In this document: positions 36,927-48,553 of the stretch, piece after piece
Layout: every line of letters starts with the position of its first letter
Numbering within the stretch: the stretch's first letter is position 1
Assembly: GCA_049724395.1 (NCBI GenBank)
Contig: JAUGWO010000038.1
Coordinates: 124,001-188,000 of the forward strand
Length of the DNA stretch: 64,000 nucleotides
Direction of reading: 5' to 3'
DNA from: Spongospora subterranea f. sp. subterranea
Lineage: Eukaryota > Endomyxa: Phytomyxea > Phytomyxea > Plasmodiophorida
Translations under genes and position numbers: made by a program
Notes under the pieces: generated by a model
What the model saw: the letters and a program-made list of their open reading frames with translations, nothing else
Database searches by the model: none
Told to the model about the DNA's origin: nothing

Positions 36927-39517
36927 CTATAACCACGACACTTCCTCGGGCCATCGCGCTGGCGTAATATGACGACGATGAACCGCGATCACTATCGTCA
37001 TCGCCAGCGTCGACGGTAGGGTCAAAAATATCCAGAAATACACCGGAATCGATGAACTTTTTGAGACTGTTTTTGAGAGCGCCGCCAGCTCTGCTGTAGT
37101 AATTGAGTCAAGGACAACACAATTCTGTATATCTGCCGCCAAGACCCGATGGTCAAAATAATACGCCCCCGCTAGACAGAGCTGGTAGATCCGACGACTC
37201 ATCGCCAGCGAACTGGAATTCGCTGTTCTGACGCGACAGGCCGGTCGCGGACGTGAACGATTGTCCAGCACCCGACCCGTTGTTGTAATGAATCTGTACG
37301 GTCCGAATTAAGAATACATCAGCTGAAGGGACAACAGAATTGGCACGTACGAAAATATTCCCATAGTTTGTGTCCCCAGAAACCGAGACGTGAGTCCATA
37401 TTCTTACTGGCAACATTGGAAGTTGCGCGCGATACAATTGTGACCATAAATTCAAAGAGATCTGAGGGCAAACTGTCAGCATGATGTCGTGCTGATCCAG
37501 GTTATCTCGAAAGTCAAGGTGGCGACGATAACGACGATAACAAAGCGTCAATATCATAATGTTGAGAAAAGCAACGTCGACGAGGACACGGCAGAAAAGA
37601 TTTCAAAGAAAACGAGATGAAAATACAGAATTGAAGTGGGTCGTACCGATCCGTCAGACTGTAGCACAACATCGACTTTCTTGTTGTCTGGAAATTTGGT
37701 TCCGAATTGCAATATTGAGGTAGGGGAAGAACCTGAACGCTGGATAATGAAAACCAATATATCGAGGATTAATTTCAACGACGAACCGAAGCTGATGGGG
37801 AATACCCAGAACGCAAACGTGAAGGAGGCGGCATCGGGGAGCGTGGTGAACCTGGCTGGAGAGTTCTTGTCCAGGAGCAAAAGAGGGAACTGAATCGGGC
37901 GCGCTCCGCTGGTTATGAGTGGGAATGTCGGCGAGGGAATGCAGCTCTTGCTACGGAGTACCGGACTTCTCGGACACACTGTGTTGACTGTCGCCGCCTT
38001 CCGGGTCGTCGTCCATTGACTGGAGCGCCTTGACTCTGGCTTCGTCATGGCCATTTGAGACTGTAACATCGTTGTTGTCGCATTAATCGCCCATGACGTA
38101 TTTGCAGATACCAATTGCTTTTCTTCGGGTGTGATCGTTGAATTTTTCGTTGTTTGGACGCGCATGGTCTTGGCAACATTGCTGGTGAATCTCCTAGTAG
38201 AAATTCTTTTAGTCGTGAGTCGTCTCGTGGGTGCCTTTGTGGTGAGTTTTCTGGTCGTTGATTTCTTGATGGTGGGCTTTTTCGTTGTTGTTGGCTTCTT
38301 TGTGGTGGGCTTTCTGGTGGTGGGTTGGTTAGTGGTGGATAATTTCGTAGTGGGTTTCTTTGTGGTTGGTTTTTGTGTAGTGGATTTTCTGGTGGATGAT
38401 TTCTTTATAACTGGTTTTTTGGTGGTTAGTTTTTTGGTGGTAATAGTAGGTTTCTTGGTGGTAGGTTTTTTAGTGGTAGGTTGTTTGGTGGTAGGTTTTT
38501 TAGTGGTAGGTTGTTTGGTGGTAGGTTTTTTGTTAGTAGGTTTCTTGGTGGCAGGTTTTTTAGTAGAAGGTTTCTTGGTGGTAGGTGCCTTGGTTGTAGG
38601 TTTTTTGGTTGTAGGTTTCTTGGTGGTAAGTTCCTTGGTGGTAAGTTCCTTGGTGATTGAAGAATCTCTGGTGCAGAGATTTTTGGAGCAAGTGTGAAAG
38701 TTGCTGGGACAATTGGAGCATGATGTCCCTGATTCATATGGTTGCATTGCTGCAGGCGGTTGATCAAAGTAACAGACGTAATACGAGTGGAATTGCTTAT
38801 CCTCCTGGAACCACGTCATGCTACCGCCGCACCCAACCAGAGTTGAACTCGCTTGCACCGTTTGCACATAGCCCCAACACCATGTATTGATACTACAGCT
38901 ATTCGAGGTATAGTTGTACATTGTTTTCTGTAATCATCAAAACAACAAGTCAGATATGCATCAACAGGTCGTGGATGCTCAGGCTTGGGAGAACAAATCA
39001 AGGCGACTTTCTCCAGATCAACAATAGTTCTTCGTCGTGTCAACACCTCAAAATGGTTGCTAAAAGTCGAAAACGAATGTTTGGCCCCAAACAAGCAATA
39101 TCAAATAACACCATCAAAAGGAACAAAGGAATTTGTTTTTTTGTTTCTCATATACATTTCCTGTTGAAATGGTTCGACTAAACATCCTGTGGCGAATACC
39201 GCTTCACCTGATTATTCCACCTGCTCAAGGCTTCGCTCAGCGGTTTTCCGTAGGGCAAAACCATTTGGACAGAGTTGATGGCGTTTGTGGGCCAGCCATC
39301 CATCACCGTGATCGAATCGGCATAGTCCTGAGCCTGTGCCGCCAACGTGGCGCTATAACGCAGCGCGACCATGTTCGTGGCCGACGGGCGAGACGGATCC
39401 GCGCGCCGCGTTCATCTGGGTCAGGATCGTGTTCGGATCCGACCTGGACAGCTGTCCATGGGCGTAACTGGCCAGAATTGCAACCGGGACACAGCGACGC
39501 AACCAGAGCAACAACAT
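36927..39517 (-). CDS. CAP - Thr/Lys/Pro stalk - LamG-like - TM surface protein, copy 3
   Basis: Same order as copy 2 and very similar to it in the lectin part. The start at 39517 gives MLLLWLRRCVPVAILASYA, then TQMNAARGSVSP and VALRYSATLAAQAQDYAD. A second exon from about 38921 has WCWGYVQTVQASS, YYVCYFDQ and CSNCPSNFHTCSKNLC. Its stalk (38180-38660) is the longest of the three. The lectin-like part has SCIPSPTFPL, SFTFAFWVFP and IWTHVSVSGDTNYGNIFV; the terminal helix is FWIFLTLPSTLAMTIV. Compared with copy 2, about two frame offsets are present, one in the CAP exon and one in the lectin part, so it may be a recent pseudogene, or the assembly may contain indels. Its 3' flank also matches that of copy 2, pointing to one duplicated unit including flanks. 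Confidence 0.68.
38180..38660 (-). repeat. Thr-Lys-Pro coding minisatellite, CAP copy 3
   Basis: About 30 degenerate 15-base units encode TTKKP and variants such as TTKQP, TTKAP and STKKP. It is over twice as long as the stalk repeats of copies 1 and 2. Confidence 0.88.
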
Positions 39518-39910
39518 TTATTATCGAAACAAACGCCTGGCGTTGATGGTTTCCAACAGTTTCGAGTACATGATTTGATCATTTGGATTGGACGTTTCCC
39601 ACAGTGTAATGTCCTCAAATTACCGAAAACATGAGATTCTCATCGTCACTTGTGGGTGGGAGAACCTTTGAATGTGTGCTCTTGATCCCTTGACCGCCAT
39701 CTGCAACCAACATATCATGCGATCAAAAGTTTCGAACTGACCGTCCGAGGCAGATCTGTTCACCGTGCATGTGCGTTTGATGTTGTCGATGTTGTTCTGT
39801 TGTGAGTAGTCATTTCAACTTCTTGTCGAGATCTTGGCAATGTTGTCTTTCTGGTTCTTGTCCTACCCTACTTCACAAGATAAATGTCCAAAGCGCACTT
39901 GAAATCGTGA
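39518..39910. other. Intergenic stretch before Harbinger remnant
   Basis: No gene recognised. Confidence 0.3.
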
Positions 39911-41246
39911 TCAAATTAACATTAAAATTGGCAAAAATTCGCCGTATTTCGTGAATATTTTGTTAGGTTTGGGATTCACCAACATATGTTCGTCTTCACT
40001 TCTTTTCTCAAACGCATGCATATCGAAACGGCGACGATGAAAGAAATTGGTTAGGATCGCGCATGCTTGCAAAAGTTCAGGGATTCTCCCTATTGTCGCC
40101 TCAATGTTTTTCATCAACTTGCACCATTGCCGTTTCAGACAGCCGATTCCCCACTCCACCCTGACTCGCATCCCTTCGTCGATTGCTTTGAAAGCGTCGA
40201 TTACTTGCTCATTTGGCATTGGGCCCTCTCTGGCACATCCGGTGCATTATGAACATTTCTTCTCCAACATATCCTGGGTTTCCCAGAAGATATTGAAAAC
40301 ACTCGTCAGTCTGTTGAAAATGTTGCCGCCAGACAGAGCGGCGCAAGTCAATGTAATGCTTCAACAATAACGTAGTTGTTGACCATGATGGCCTATGTAT
40401 CGGTATTGGTAATGCACTACATTGACTTTCGTCATTGTACCATAGCAGGTGTCGTTCTCCAAATGCATCGCTCATTGGTCAACGACATTGTTCCAGCGTT
40501 CCATCAATAAATCCTATGCATGCACGAAAATCTGCCCGTTCTGCAAGGACTCGACGCTTTTCTGCATTTAGCCATGTCAACTCATTAGCTAACAAGAAGT
40601 TGATAACAAATGCGGCATCATCATATGCAAAGGTTTGGACCAATTCCAGCCTTGTGCCGTTAAAACTACCGTATCAACGTGCTTCACGTACATTAAAAAA
40701 ATCAGTTGTTCTGGCAGTAATTGCCAAAACTGGACATACGATTTCACTGAGGCGCCCGGTGTAAAATTGGTCATGACCTTGAACAAAGACGGGTTTTTCT
40801 TAAGGACACCTAGTTGATCATTTTACACCTTCGCCACGGTCAGCAAACCGTTGGTTTTCAATTGCCATTTCTTCATTGTCGAAAAACGCAGTCAAATTCG
40901 TCGCTGCGCTTGCTACCGCGATGAAAACGGACATTTGCTGGTCCAAGACCGCGTCCAGCGTGTCATCACTATCACTTCCGTTCATGGCCATAGGTATCGC
41001 CAAAATATTGAATAATTGTGATTTGTATCTGAATTGACTGGGTGTATTGCAAAGATTGGCGAAAAACTGTGTTGGATACAAGCGCAACCATATAACACTT
41101 ACGTACCAAGGACGGCCACTGTTTTGAAGTGTTGTTTGCGATGCGTTATCTCGAGGACTCGGACATATTGGGTGTGCACCATTCTGAGGCGCTATGGAAA
41201 TGTTTAATGAACGCAGTGAAAACGATACTTGCGACACCTCTTTCAA
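39911..41246 (-). mobile_element. Decayed PIF/Harbinger-type DNA transposase
   Basis: The C-terminal part of a DDE_Tnp_4-type transposase is clear on the minus strand: EWGIGCLKRQWCKLMKNIEA then IPELLQACAILTNFFHRRRF, the usual end of the catalytic domain with its glutamate. Upstream blocks include HYIDLRRSVWRQHFQQTDEC, GNPGYVGEEMF and, near 40740-40790, KKNPSLFKVMTNFTPGA, which fits the N-terminal region of these transposases. Blocks change frame near 40210 and 40740, and an N-terminal stretch (40818-41246) has no clear domain, so the gene is broken. No terminal inverted repeats were recognised. The nearest partner gene is the NAM-like gene at 51889. Confidence 0.6.
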
Positions 41247-42134
41247 GGTTTAACGGCTGTTGATTCTCGAACAACGCTTTATACATCCCATATTCCTCAT
41301 GCTTGGAGAGATAAGCCATGAATACGAGTGCTCACTGAACTAAATTTTTGGCTGTGTCTCAGTTTGCTAAGTGTGATTTCTCTGTAATAAAAAAAAATTG
41401 TTAGTGTTTTGTTGACCAATTCATTTGCCAAGTACGGTAGACCTTTTTTTACTGGTTTCAATGAAATTCAGTTAAAAAGCGCTATGAACACGCGCAGTTC
41501 GTTTGGTTCAAGCTACCATTTCGGAAATACCTAATTTCTACCATCTGGCTCATACGACACGACACTGTATTGTGCTTCGTTTGAAATGTTTCAATTCCTC
41601 GTCTAAAAGGCGCCAGGTGCGACTCTCCACTATGTCTCCGATCGCTGTCGATACCAAAACATAGGTCAACGTTTTCGTGCATGCCCGACAAGTGGGTTTT
41701 CCCATCTCAGGATTGGGGACAACTGATATTAAAGTGTAACGAAACCGTGTCGGGTTATCGCCATCCGGCCACTTACGTTATCGGCTGTGCGGTTGATGCA
41801 TCGTCAGACCAATCGCTCGCTCGAGGACGCGTATCTAAAATTAACTATTGGGTCTTGGCGACAGATTTGAATAAATGTAAGATTCTTGACAATAATACGA
41901 TAGAAAAGCGCCACATTCGCGATCAGTCTGGTCATGGAGAGATAATCCCGTAGTGGTGCAAACGTGGTGTCAACCGTCGTTTGAGGTTTAGACCGATTCT
42001 CAGAGCATGGACTGCGGTAAATGGCCATAACGTATTGGCTATAATTAATCTGCAGTTTTCAATTCCCATTAAGGTCCGTTCTCCTTACGATTTTATGAAG
42101 CGTTATCCATTCACCAAATGTGGAAAAAATTTAC
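41247..42134. other. Intergenic region with a lectin-like fragment
   Basis: Plus-strand 41681-41950 reads INYWVLATDLNKCKILDNN, which follows the end of the CAP lectin-like domain (AYYFDHRVLAADIQNC in copy 2). It is probably a dead fragment. The rest shows nothing recognisable. Confidence 0.4.
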
Positions 42135-43123
42135 TTAATTTGGGAAGGCACTTCCTGTGCTCTGCGTTGTTTGATGGACAATCGCTGTCGCAGACACAGA
42201 GATACGGGCCATGCTCCTTACAACAATTTCTGGAATCCATTTGTTTGTTGAAAACAGCTTCTGAACGATCATCAAACACAGACACAGGGATAGAGTTTTG
42301 GCGACGACCAGAACAGCGAATCGAGGAATATCGTCCCGGATTGATGAAAACATTTCTAGAAAAACAAAGACCATAGACGACAGGTCGAGGAACGTCTTAA
42401 TGAATAACAGCTTGATTATGGTAAAAGTTTTCTGGACCTGTGTTTTCTGTTTGGAATATTTGATAAACCCAATGATGCCCATCCCGAACATATACGCCCC
42501 AGATGAAAACAGCGACAATACAGAAAATCCTGATAGTAGCAAACTTAGTGAATCTTTGTCGCCATCCCCAGCATTATAGGCAACGCGACAGGCTAATGAA
42601 ACTCTTTCTGTCGGCATCTCCATATAAGACGTGTTTGAGATCGCATAATTGGTCGCGGTTATCAAGACAGCCATATAGTATATCTGTACCAGAATCAGGA
42701 CAATCCAGTAATTATTGGCAAATGAGATTACAATTAAAGCAATGTTCAATCGCGTTTGCACTTTAGGCTGTAAAGCGTAGAAAACACACGCGATGCGATT
42801 CAAAAAAAGTTGCTGGTTCGAGTTGGCATCTAGTTGAGCGTTAACAGAAATCTGTAACTAGTTGAGCACTTACAGAACACCTCGAGGGTGAGAAAGTACG
42901 GGCAAAGAGATGTATCAAACAGTGGAATAGCTGTACAGAATATGGCGATAAAAGAGGAGGAAAGGTCTAATATGGCCAACTCTTTTACGACGCGCTGTGA
43001 ATTCATCAAAGGGCGAAACCAATGATTCCGTATAGTTAGACATAGAAAGCCCAGCGATGTTATCGCACATCCAATGTTTGATGGCAATTGATTTGACTGA
43101 AAATCATCAGCGAGAGATGACAT
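42135..43123 (-). CDS. Seven-helix receptor-like protein, array copy A
   Basis: I count seven hydrophobic helices. Exon 1 (from 43123, MSSLADDFQSNQLPS) holds helix 1 (IGCAITSLGFLCLTIR), helix 2 (ILDLSSSFIAIFCTAIPLF) and the start of helix 3 after DTSLCPYF. A phase-1 GT-AG intron (about 42833-42883) leads to ANSNQQLFLNRIACVFYALQ, helices 4 and 5, the conserved loop SYMEMPTERVSLACRVAY, a basic loop KYSKQKTQVQKTF, helix 6 (LDLSSMVFVFLEMF) and helix 7. A cysteine at the top of helix 3 and one in the loop after helix 4 mirror the disulfide of many G-protein-coupled receptors, with an NTS glycosylation site beside it. No known receptor family is recognised, and G-protein coupling is inference. Confidence 0.68.
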
Positions 43124-44019
43124 TGGCTACCTAGTTCACTCAACCACAATTTGTGGATTGATCAAGGCGGTACAGTCCCTCCTCTGCTCAAACAACTCAT
43201 TTGATGGTACTTGAATCCTTCTAACAATATAGTTGAGCCAATTTGATTTGAAAGTGGTGCAAGACAATTCTAATATCAGCGAAATCGGACTGCCATCATT
43301 TGTAGATTTTGGTAAAGTTCATTCATTATCATAGTGAAAGAAGAGACACCGAACAACCGTCATTACATCGATAATCGCCAAACTAATAAAACCGGCGGGC
43401 TCACCCGACAGAATCCATTTGGGCAACAAACTCGATGACGGGATCCCTGATACTACTACAACATCGGTGAATCAATCAGCGATGATGGATTGGCCGAGCG
43501 ATTGAGCAATTCAAATGGCGTAGTGGAAATGGCGTAGTGGAATTCCCCTGTGCTCCTATTGGGTTCAGGAACGAATTGGGTATAATCACTTTCACACTAC
43601 CATTGTTTTATGGTCAGACTATTGGACAAAATGGAACTGCTTTATCCGGCAGACCACTGGCGATAACGAAGGCTGCCGTAAGGCGGACCATTCTCGCCGC
43701 AGAGCAGGTCTGTTTTCGCTTCCTAATTTCCGAATCTGGTGAACCCCAAAAGTATTCAACAGCGCGGACATGTTAAGGTTCGGGACGCACCATTTCACCA
43801 ATGAATTCAAGGACGAATAACCACCGACGACCTTCCCAACGTAAATGAGTCCAACAGATCAGCAGGTTGAAATTCTCTGAATCACATGCTTGCCGCAGAA
43901 CGCAATCCAACGCGTGATGCGCTCAATAGTAAAATCCTCAACGTTCCGTTTCAACGCGAAAGCGAGAGTTTGTTCAGCGTACATGTGTATTTGCTGTGTT
44001 TTTGCTGTACAACGCGATT
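43124..44019. other. Spacer between array copies A and B
   Basis: A plus-strand block at 43537-43776 (NELGIITFTLPLFYGQTIGQ) has protein-like composition. Part of it resembles the spacer block near 45440-45540 at DNA level. The block is probably a fragment of a lectin-like gene; no complete gene is seen. Confidence 0.35.
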
Positions 44020-45030
44020 TCAATAAATCGCTGGCGATTTCGTTACGATTTTGAGACTTGAATCACTTTTCTTTGATTGATGCTCGAGGGCCGCCGGAGA
44101 TGCAAAGATACGGGCGATGATTCTTGAAACAATCTCTCGAATCCATTTGTTTGTCGAAAACAGGTTCTGGACGATTGTGAAGCACAGACCCAGCGATAGT
44201 GTCTTGGCTATGACCAGAATAGCGAATCGGGGGATATCATCTCGGACTGATGAAAACATCTCTAGAAATACAAATACCATAGACGATAAGTCGAGGATCG
44301 TCTTAATGAACAGCAGCTTGATTATGAAGAAAGTTTTCTGGACCTGTGTTTTCTGCTTGGAATATTTGATAAAACCAATTAGGCCCATCGCGAACAAGAA
44401 TGCACCAGCTAAAAACAGAAACAATCCAGAGAGCATTGAAAGTGCCAAAACTAGTCCTTCATCGTCGTCAGCACCAGCTTTATAGGCGACACGACAGGCT
44501 AATGCAACTCTCTCTGCCGGCATCTCCATATACGAGGTATTCGAGAATATCATACTGATGTTGTTGAGAACCACAGACACATAGTATATCTGCATCAGAA
44601 TAAGGGCAATCCAGGGTTTGTTGGCAAGTGTTTCTTACAATCAATGCAATGTTCAATCGCGTTTGCACTTTAGGTTGTAAAGCGTAAAAAACGCATGCGA
44701 TACGATTCAGAAAAAGTTGCTGGTTCGAGTTCATATCTATTTAAGCGTTAGTTTTGATTAGGAAATAGAAGATAACGTACAAAAAATTTCAAGGGCAAGA
44801 AAGTATGGGCAAAGCGATGTATCAATCAGTGGAATAGCTGTACAGAATATGGCAACAAAGCAGGAGACAAGGTCCAATATGGCCAACTCCTTGACGATGC
44901 GCTGTGAACTCCTTAGTTGTCGGAACCAATGATTCCGTATGGTCAAAAATAAGAAACCCATCGTTGTTATCGCACATCCTACAGATGATGGCAGCAGATT
45001 TGACTGAAAATCACCAGCGAGATCTGACAT
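44020..45030 (-). CDS. Seven-helix receptor-like protein, array copy B
   Basis: Same two-part layout as copy A, starting at 45030 (MSDLAGDFQSNLLPS). DTSLCPYF precedes helix 3; the loop reads SYMEMPAERVALACRVAY; the basic loop is KYSKQKTQVQKTF; helix 6 is LDLSSMVFVFLEMF. A second intron starts after LNIALIV (near 44635) and is easier to see here than in copy A. The two receptor-style cysteines are conserved. The C-terminal tail after helix 7 (RIFASPAALEHQS) is short and differs between copies. Confidence 0.66.
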
Positions 45031-46346
45031 TGATGTAATGAACAAACCTGAGAATTGATCATGGCGGTACAGTCGCTGTTCTCGTCAAACAATTCATTTG
45101 AGGGCATTTTGATTTTTGGAGGAGTATTTCTCTGCCAATTTGATTTCAAAAGTGGTTCAAGACAATACCCAGATCAATGAAAACTGACTTCAGTATATTG
45201 TCAATGTTTGAAATAGTTTAATCCCAGAGCAAAGAGAGATCACCGAAAATCAGTCCATGGATAATGGCCAAAAGAAAAGCACCAGCGAGCCCGCCAGAAT
45301 CTATTCGCCAATGACAGACCCCATGATTTCTGATTATATAAACAGATCGGTGACACTGCAGAGCAGTCAGCTATGATGGATTGGTCGTGGGAATGCGTGC
45401 GACTTAAGGGCGGTTCCTATGGAGGAAGATTGGCCTCCTGCGATTCACTTGGTAGAAAATCGAATTGGGAGATATTAACTTCCCACTAAACATTGTATCG
45501 GTCAACCTGGTACACAAAATGGAAATGTTTTGATTCGACTGAGGCCCTGACGAAGAACCTGAACAAACAACAAAAGGAAATTAAAAGCAACTGGCCTCAT
45601 CAGTTTGCCATGTTCCGCAGGACCATCTGAAAGGTCCGTTGATCGTTCGTTGTGGATCAGCCGCGACGATCAGCGTTGCACAACAATCGAATCGATAACA
45701 AAAGGACCGACTACGCGGAAACCAACAACATGGACATTTACTACGACGATTCGATTTTGGTCTGGTATAATAGTGAATTCCGCTTACCTGTTGGAATTCA
45801 GGGACGATTTGACGAGCGACGACCTTCACCACCGTAATAGCCATCGTTAATCTTCCAACAGATCAGCAAGATATACTACGGATAACGACTCGGTCATGTT
45901 CCTATCCTCATCTGACCATCATTGGTGTTTTCTTGACCAACTCCGTTCGCTGGACTGAAGTTGTCATTTCATGCTGTCTTATTTCGACAACTTGGATCAT
46001 ACGGAACTGTTTTGTGTTCTCCATAAATCGGTGATTCATCGTTAACAAGGCGCTCGGGGCAACTTTCGTCTTTTGCCAATGCAAATCTAAAGCCAGGCCC
46101 CCGCCTCAGTCGGCATCAAGAACACGCGTCGTTTCTTCTCCGCACATGGAATGCGAAATATGGTCGAAGGTTATCGACACCGCCAATCCAATAAACACTA
46201 TTGATCCTGATCCTTTTCCATTGTAATATTTTTGATTCGAGTCAGTTTCCATTATGGTTTCACTAGGTGTAGCGTTATCCAGGTCAGGGAAATACAATAA
46301 TATTCATGTTACGTTGAGGGGAAAACGATACACTCGTTGTGCCAAC
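45031..46346. other. Spacer between array copies B and C, with gene debris
   Basis: The spacer includes a plus-strand segment near 45690-45740 that reads TKGPTTRKPTTW, like the Thr-Lys-Pro stalk of the CAP genes, next to a block reading YYDDSILVWYNSEFRLPVG. A minus-strand block (46106-46297) has a GKGSGSIVFIGLAVSI segment. These look like scattered pieces of the CAP/lectin family rather than an intact gene. Confidence 0.4.
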
Positions 46347-47329
46347 TCATGAGGGTCCTTCATTGTTCGTTGTTTGATAGGAAAGCATCGATGGAGCTAC
46401 GATGATACGGGCCATGTTCTTTGGGAGAACTTCTGGCATTGTTTTGTTCGCCGAGAACAGCTTATGAACGATGGCCAAACACAGACACAGGGATAGGATC
46501 TTGGCGATCACTAGAACAGCGAATCGAACAACATCGTCGCGGATTGATGAAAACATTTCTAGAAAAACAAATACTATAGACGACAAGTCAAGGATTGTCT
46601 TGATGAATACCAGCTTGATTATCGTAAACGTTTTCTGGACCTGGGCTTCCTGCTTGGAATACTTGATAAAACCAATGATGCCCATCCAAAGCATATACCC
46701 TGTAGATAACAACAGCGACATTCCAGAGAATGTTGATAATCCCAAACTTAGTGGGTCGTCGTCGCCAGCGCCAGCTTTATAGGCAACGCGACAATTCAAT
46801 GAAGTTCTTTCTGTTGGTATCTCCATATACGACGTTTTTGTAAATATATAACTGGTCGCGTTCCAGATATCAGCAACATAGTATATCTGTATCAGAATAA
46901 GGACAATGCGGGAATGTTGGCAAAAAAGTTTCTTACAATCAATGCAATGTTCAATCGTCTTTGTACTTTAGGCTGTAAAGCGTAGAAAACACACGCGATA
47001 CGATTCAGAAAAAGTTGCTGGTTCGAGTTTGTATCTAGTTGAGCGTTAACAAAATCCTGACATTAGGACAAAACGTACAAAATTATTTCCAGAGTGAGAA
47101 AGTATGGGCAAAGAGACATATCGAACAGTGGAATAGCTGCACAGAATATGCCAAGAAAGCAGGAGACAAGGTCCAATATGGCCAACTCCTTGACAATGAG
47201 CTGTGAATTGTTCGAATTGCGAAACCAATGATTCCGTATAGTTAAAATTAAAAAACCCATCGTGGATATCACACTTCCTAGGGTTGATGGCAATTCATTT
47301 GCTTGAAAATCATCAGTGAGAGACGACAT
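46347..47329 (-). CDS. Seven-helix receptor-like protein, array copy C
   Basis: The start is at 47329 (MSSLTDDFQANELPS). Helix 1 and 2 region, DMSLCPYF, then after introns the loop YMEIPTERTSLNCRVAY, basic loop KYSKQEAQVQKTF and helix 6 (LDLSSIVFVFLEMF). The two receptor-style cysteines are kept. It ends with a short Ser/Thr-rich tail at 46347. A frame change near 46900 lies where the short second intron is expected. It is only about 220 bp downstream of the stop of copy D. Confidence 0.64.
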
Positions 47330-47548
47330 TGACTTGATAACATACAATAATCGCAACTAAAGAATTGTTGATGAGGGTACGATCGTTTGTCATCAAGAAC
47401 CCATTGAAAGGTACCTGTTTCTTTCAAGAATTTTTCTGCGACCACATTATTGTAAACGTGTTAAAGAGAACACCCACACCATAACTGCAATTTCTTGCGT
47501 TGGTTGAAAGCGTTTGAAAACGGGAATTTCTGAGGTTATTTGGGGAAT

Positions 47549-48553
47549 TTATACACTCATTGAACCACTCATGAGGGTGCTTCGATTTTCGTTCTTTGAT
47601 GAATGAGCCCCACTGCAAAGACAGAGATACAAATGGGCTATGCTTCTTGAAACAGTTTTTTTAAGCCATGTGTTTGCAGAGAACAGCTTCTGAACGATTA
47701 TCAAACACAGACACAGAGCTAGGGTCTTGGCGACGACCAGAACAAAGAATCGAGGAATATCGTCGCGGACTGATGAAAACATCTCTAGAAAAACAAATAC
47801 CATAGACGACAGATCGAGGATCGTCTTAATGAACAACAGCTTGATTATTGAAAACGTTTGCTGGACCTGGGTTTTCTGTTTGGAATATTTGATAAACCCA
47901 AGGATGCCCATCCAGAGCATATACGCTCCAGTTAAAAAAAACGACAATCCAGAAAACATTGATAGTAGCAAACTTAGTGAATCGTTGTCGCCAGCACCAG
48001 CTTTATAGGCAACGCGACAGGCTAATGAAACTCTTTCTGTCGGCATCTCCATATAAGACGTGTTTGAGATCATGTAGCTGATGGCGTTTATAATAGCAGC
48101 CACATAGTATATCTGTACCAGAGTAAGGGCAATCCAGGATAAATTGGAGAATGTCTCTTACAATCAAGGCAATGTTCAATCGCGTTTGCACTTTAGGCTG
48201 TAAAACGTAGAAAACACAAGCAACACGATTAAGAAAAAGTTGCTGGTTCGCGTTTGTATCTAGTTGAGCGTTAGTTTGAACTTGGAAATAGAAGATAACG
48301 TACAAAATATTTCAAGGGCAAGAAAGTATGGGCAAAGCGATGTATCAATCAGTGGAATAGCTGTACAGAATATGGCACCAAAGCAGGAGACAAGGTCTAA
48401 TATGGCCAACTCTTTGACGATGAGCTGTGAGTTCGTCAAAGGGCGAAACCAATGATTCCGTATAGTTATATATAAGAAGCCCATCGTCATTATCACACAT
48501 CCTATGTTTGATGGCGATTGATTTGCTTGAAAATCATCAGCGAGAGATGACAT
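47549..48553 (-). CDS. Seven-helix receptor-like protein, array copy D
   Basis: The start is at 48553 (MSSLADDFQANQSPS). It shares long near-identical stretches with copies A and B: DTSLCPYF, LNRVACVFYVLQPKVQTRL, SYMEMPTERVSLACRVAY, KYSKQKTQVQQTF, LDLSSMVFVFLEMF. Introns fall at the same places as in the other copies. Receptor-style cysteines are conserved. The tail after helix 7 is about 40 residues and Ser/Asn-rich. Confidence 0.66.

Noticed and set aside
38131-38697. Long plus-strand frame rich in VVGFLVVGF (also near 34405-34773 and on the minus strand at 29068-29727)
   Set aside because: It is the antisense reading of the Thr-Lys-Pro coding minisatellite in the CAP genes. A repeated hydrophobic protein is not needed to explain it.
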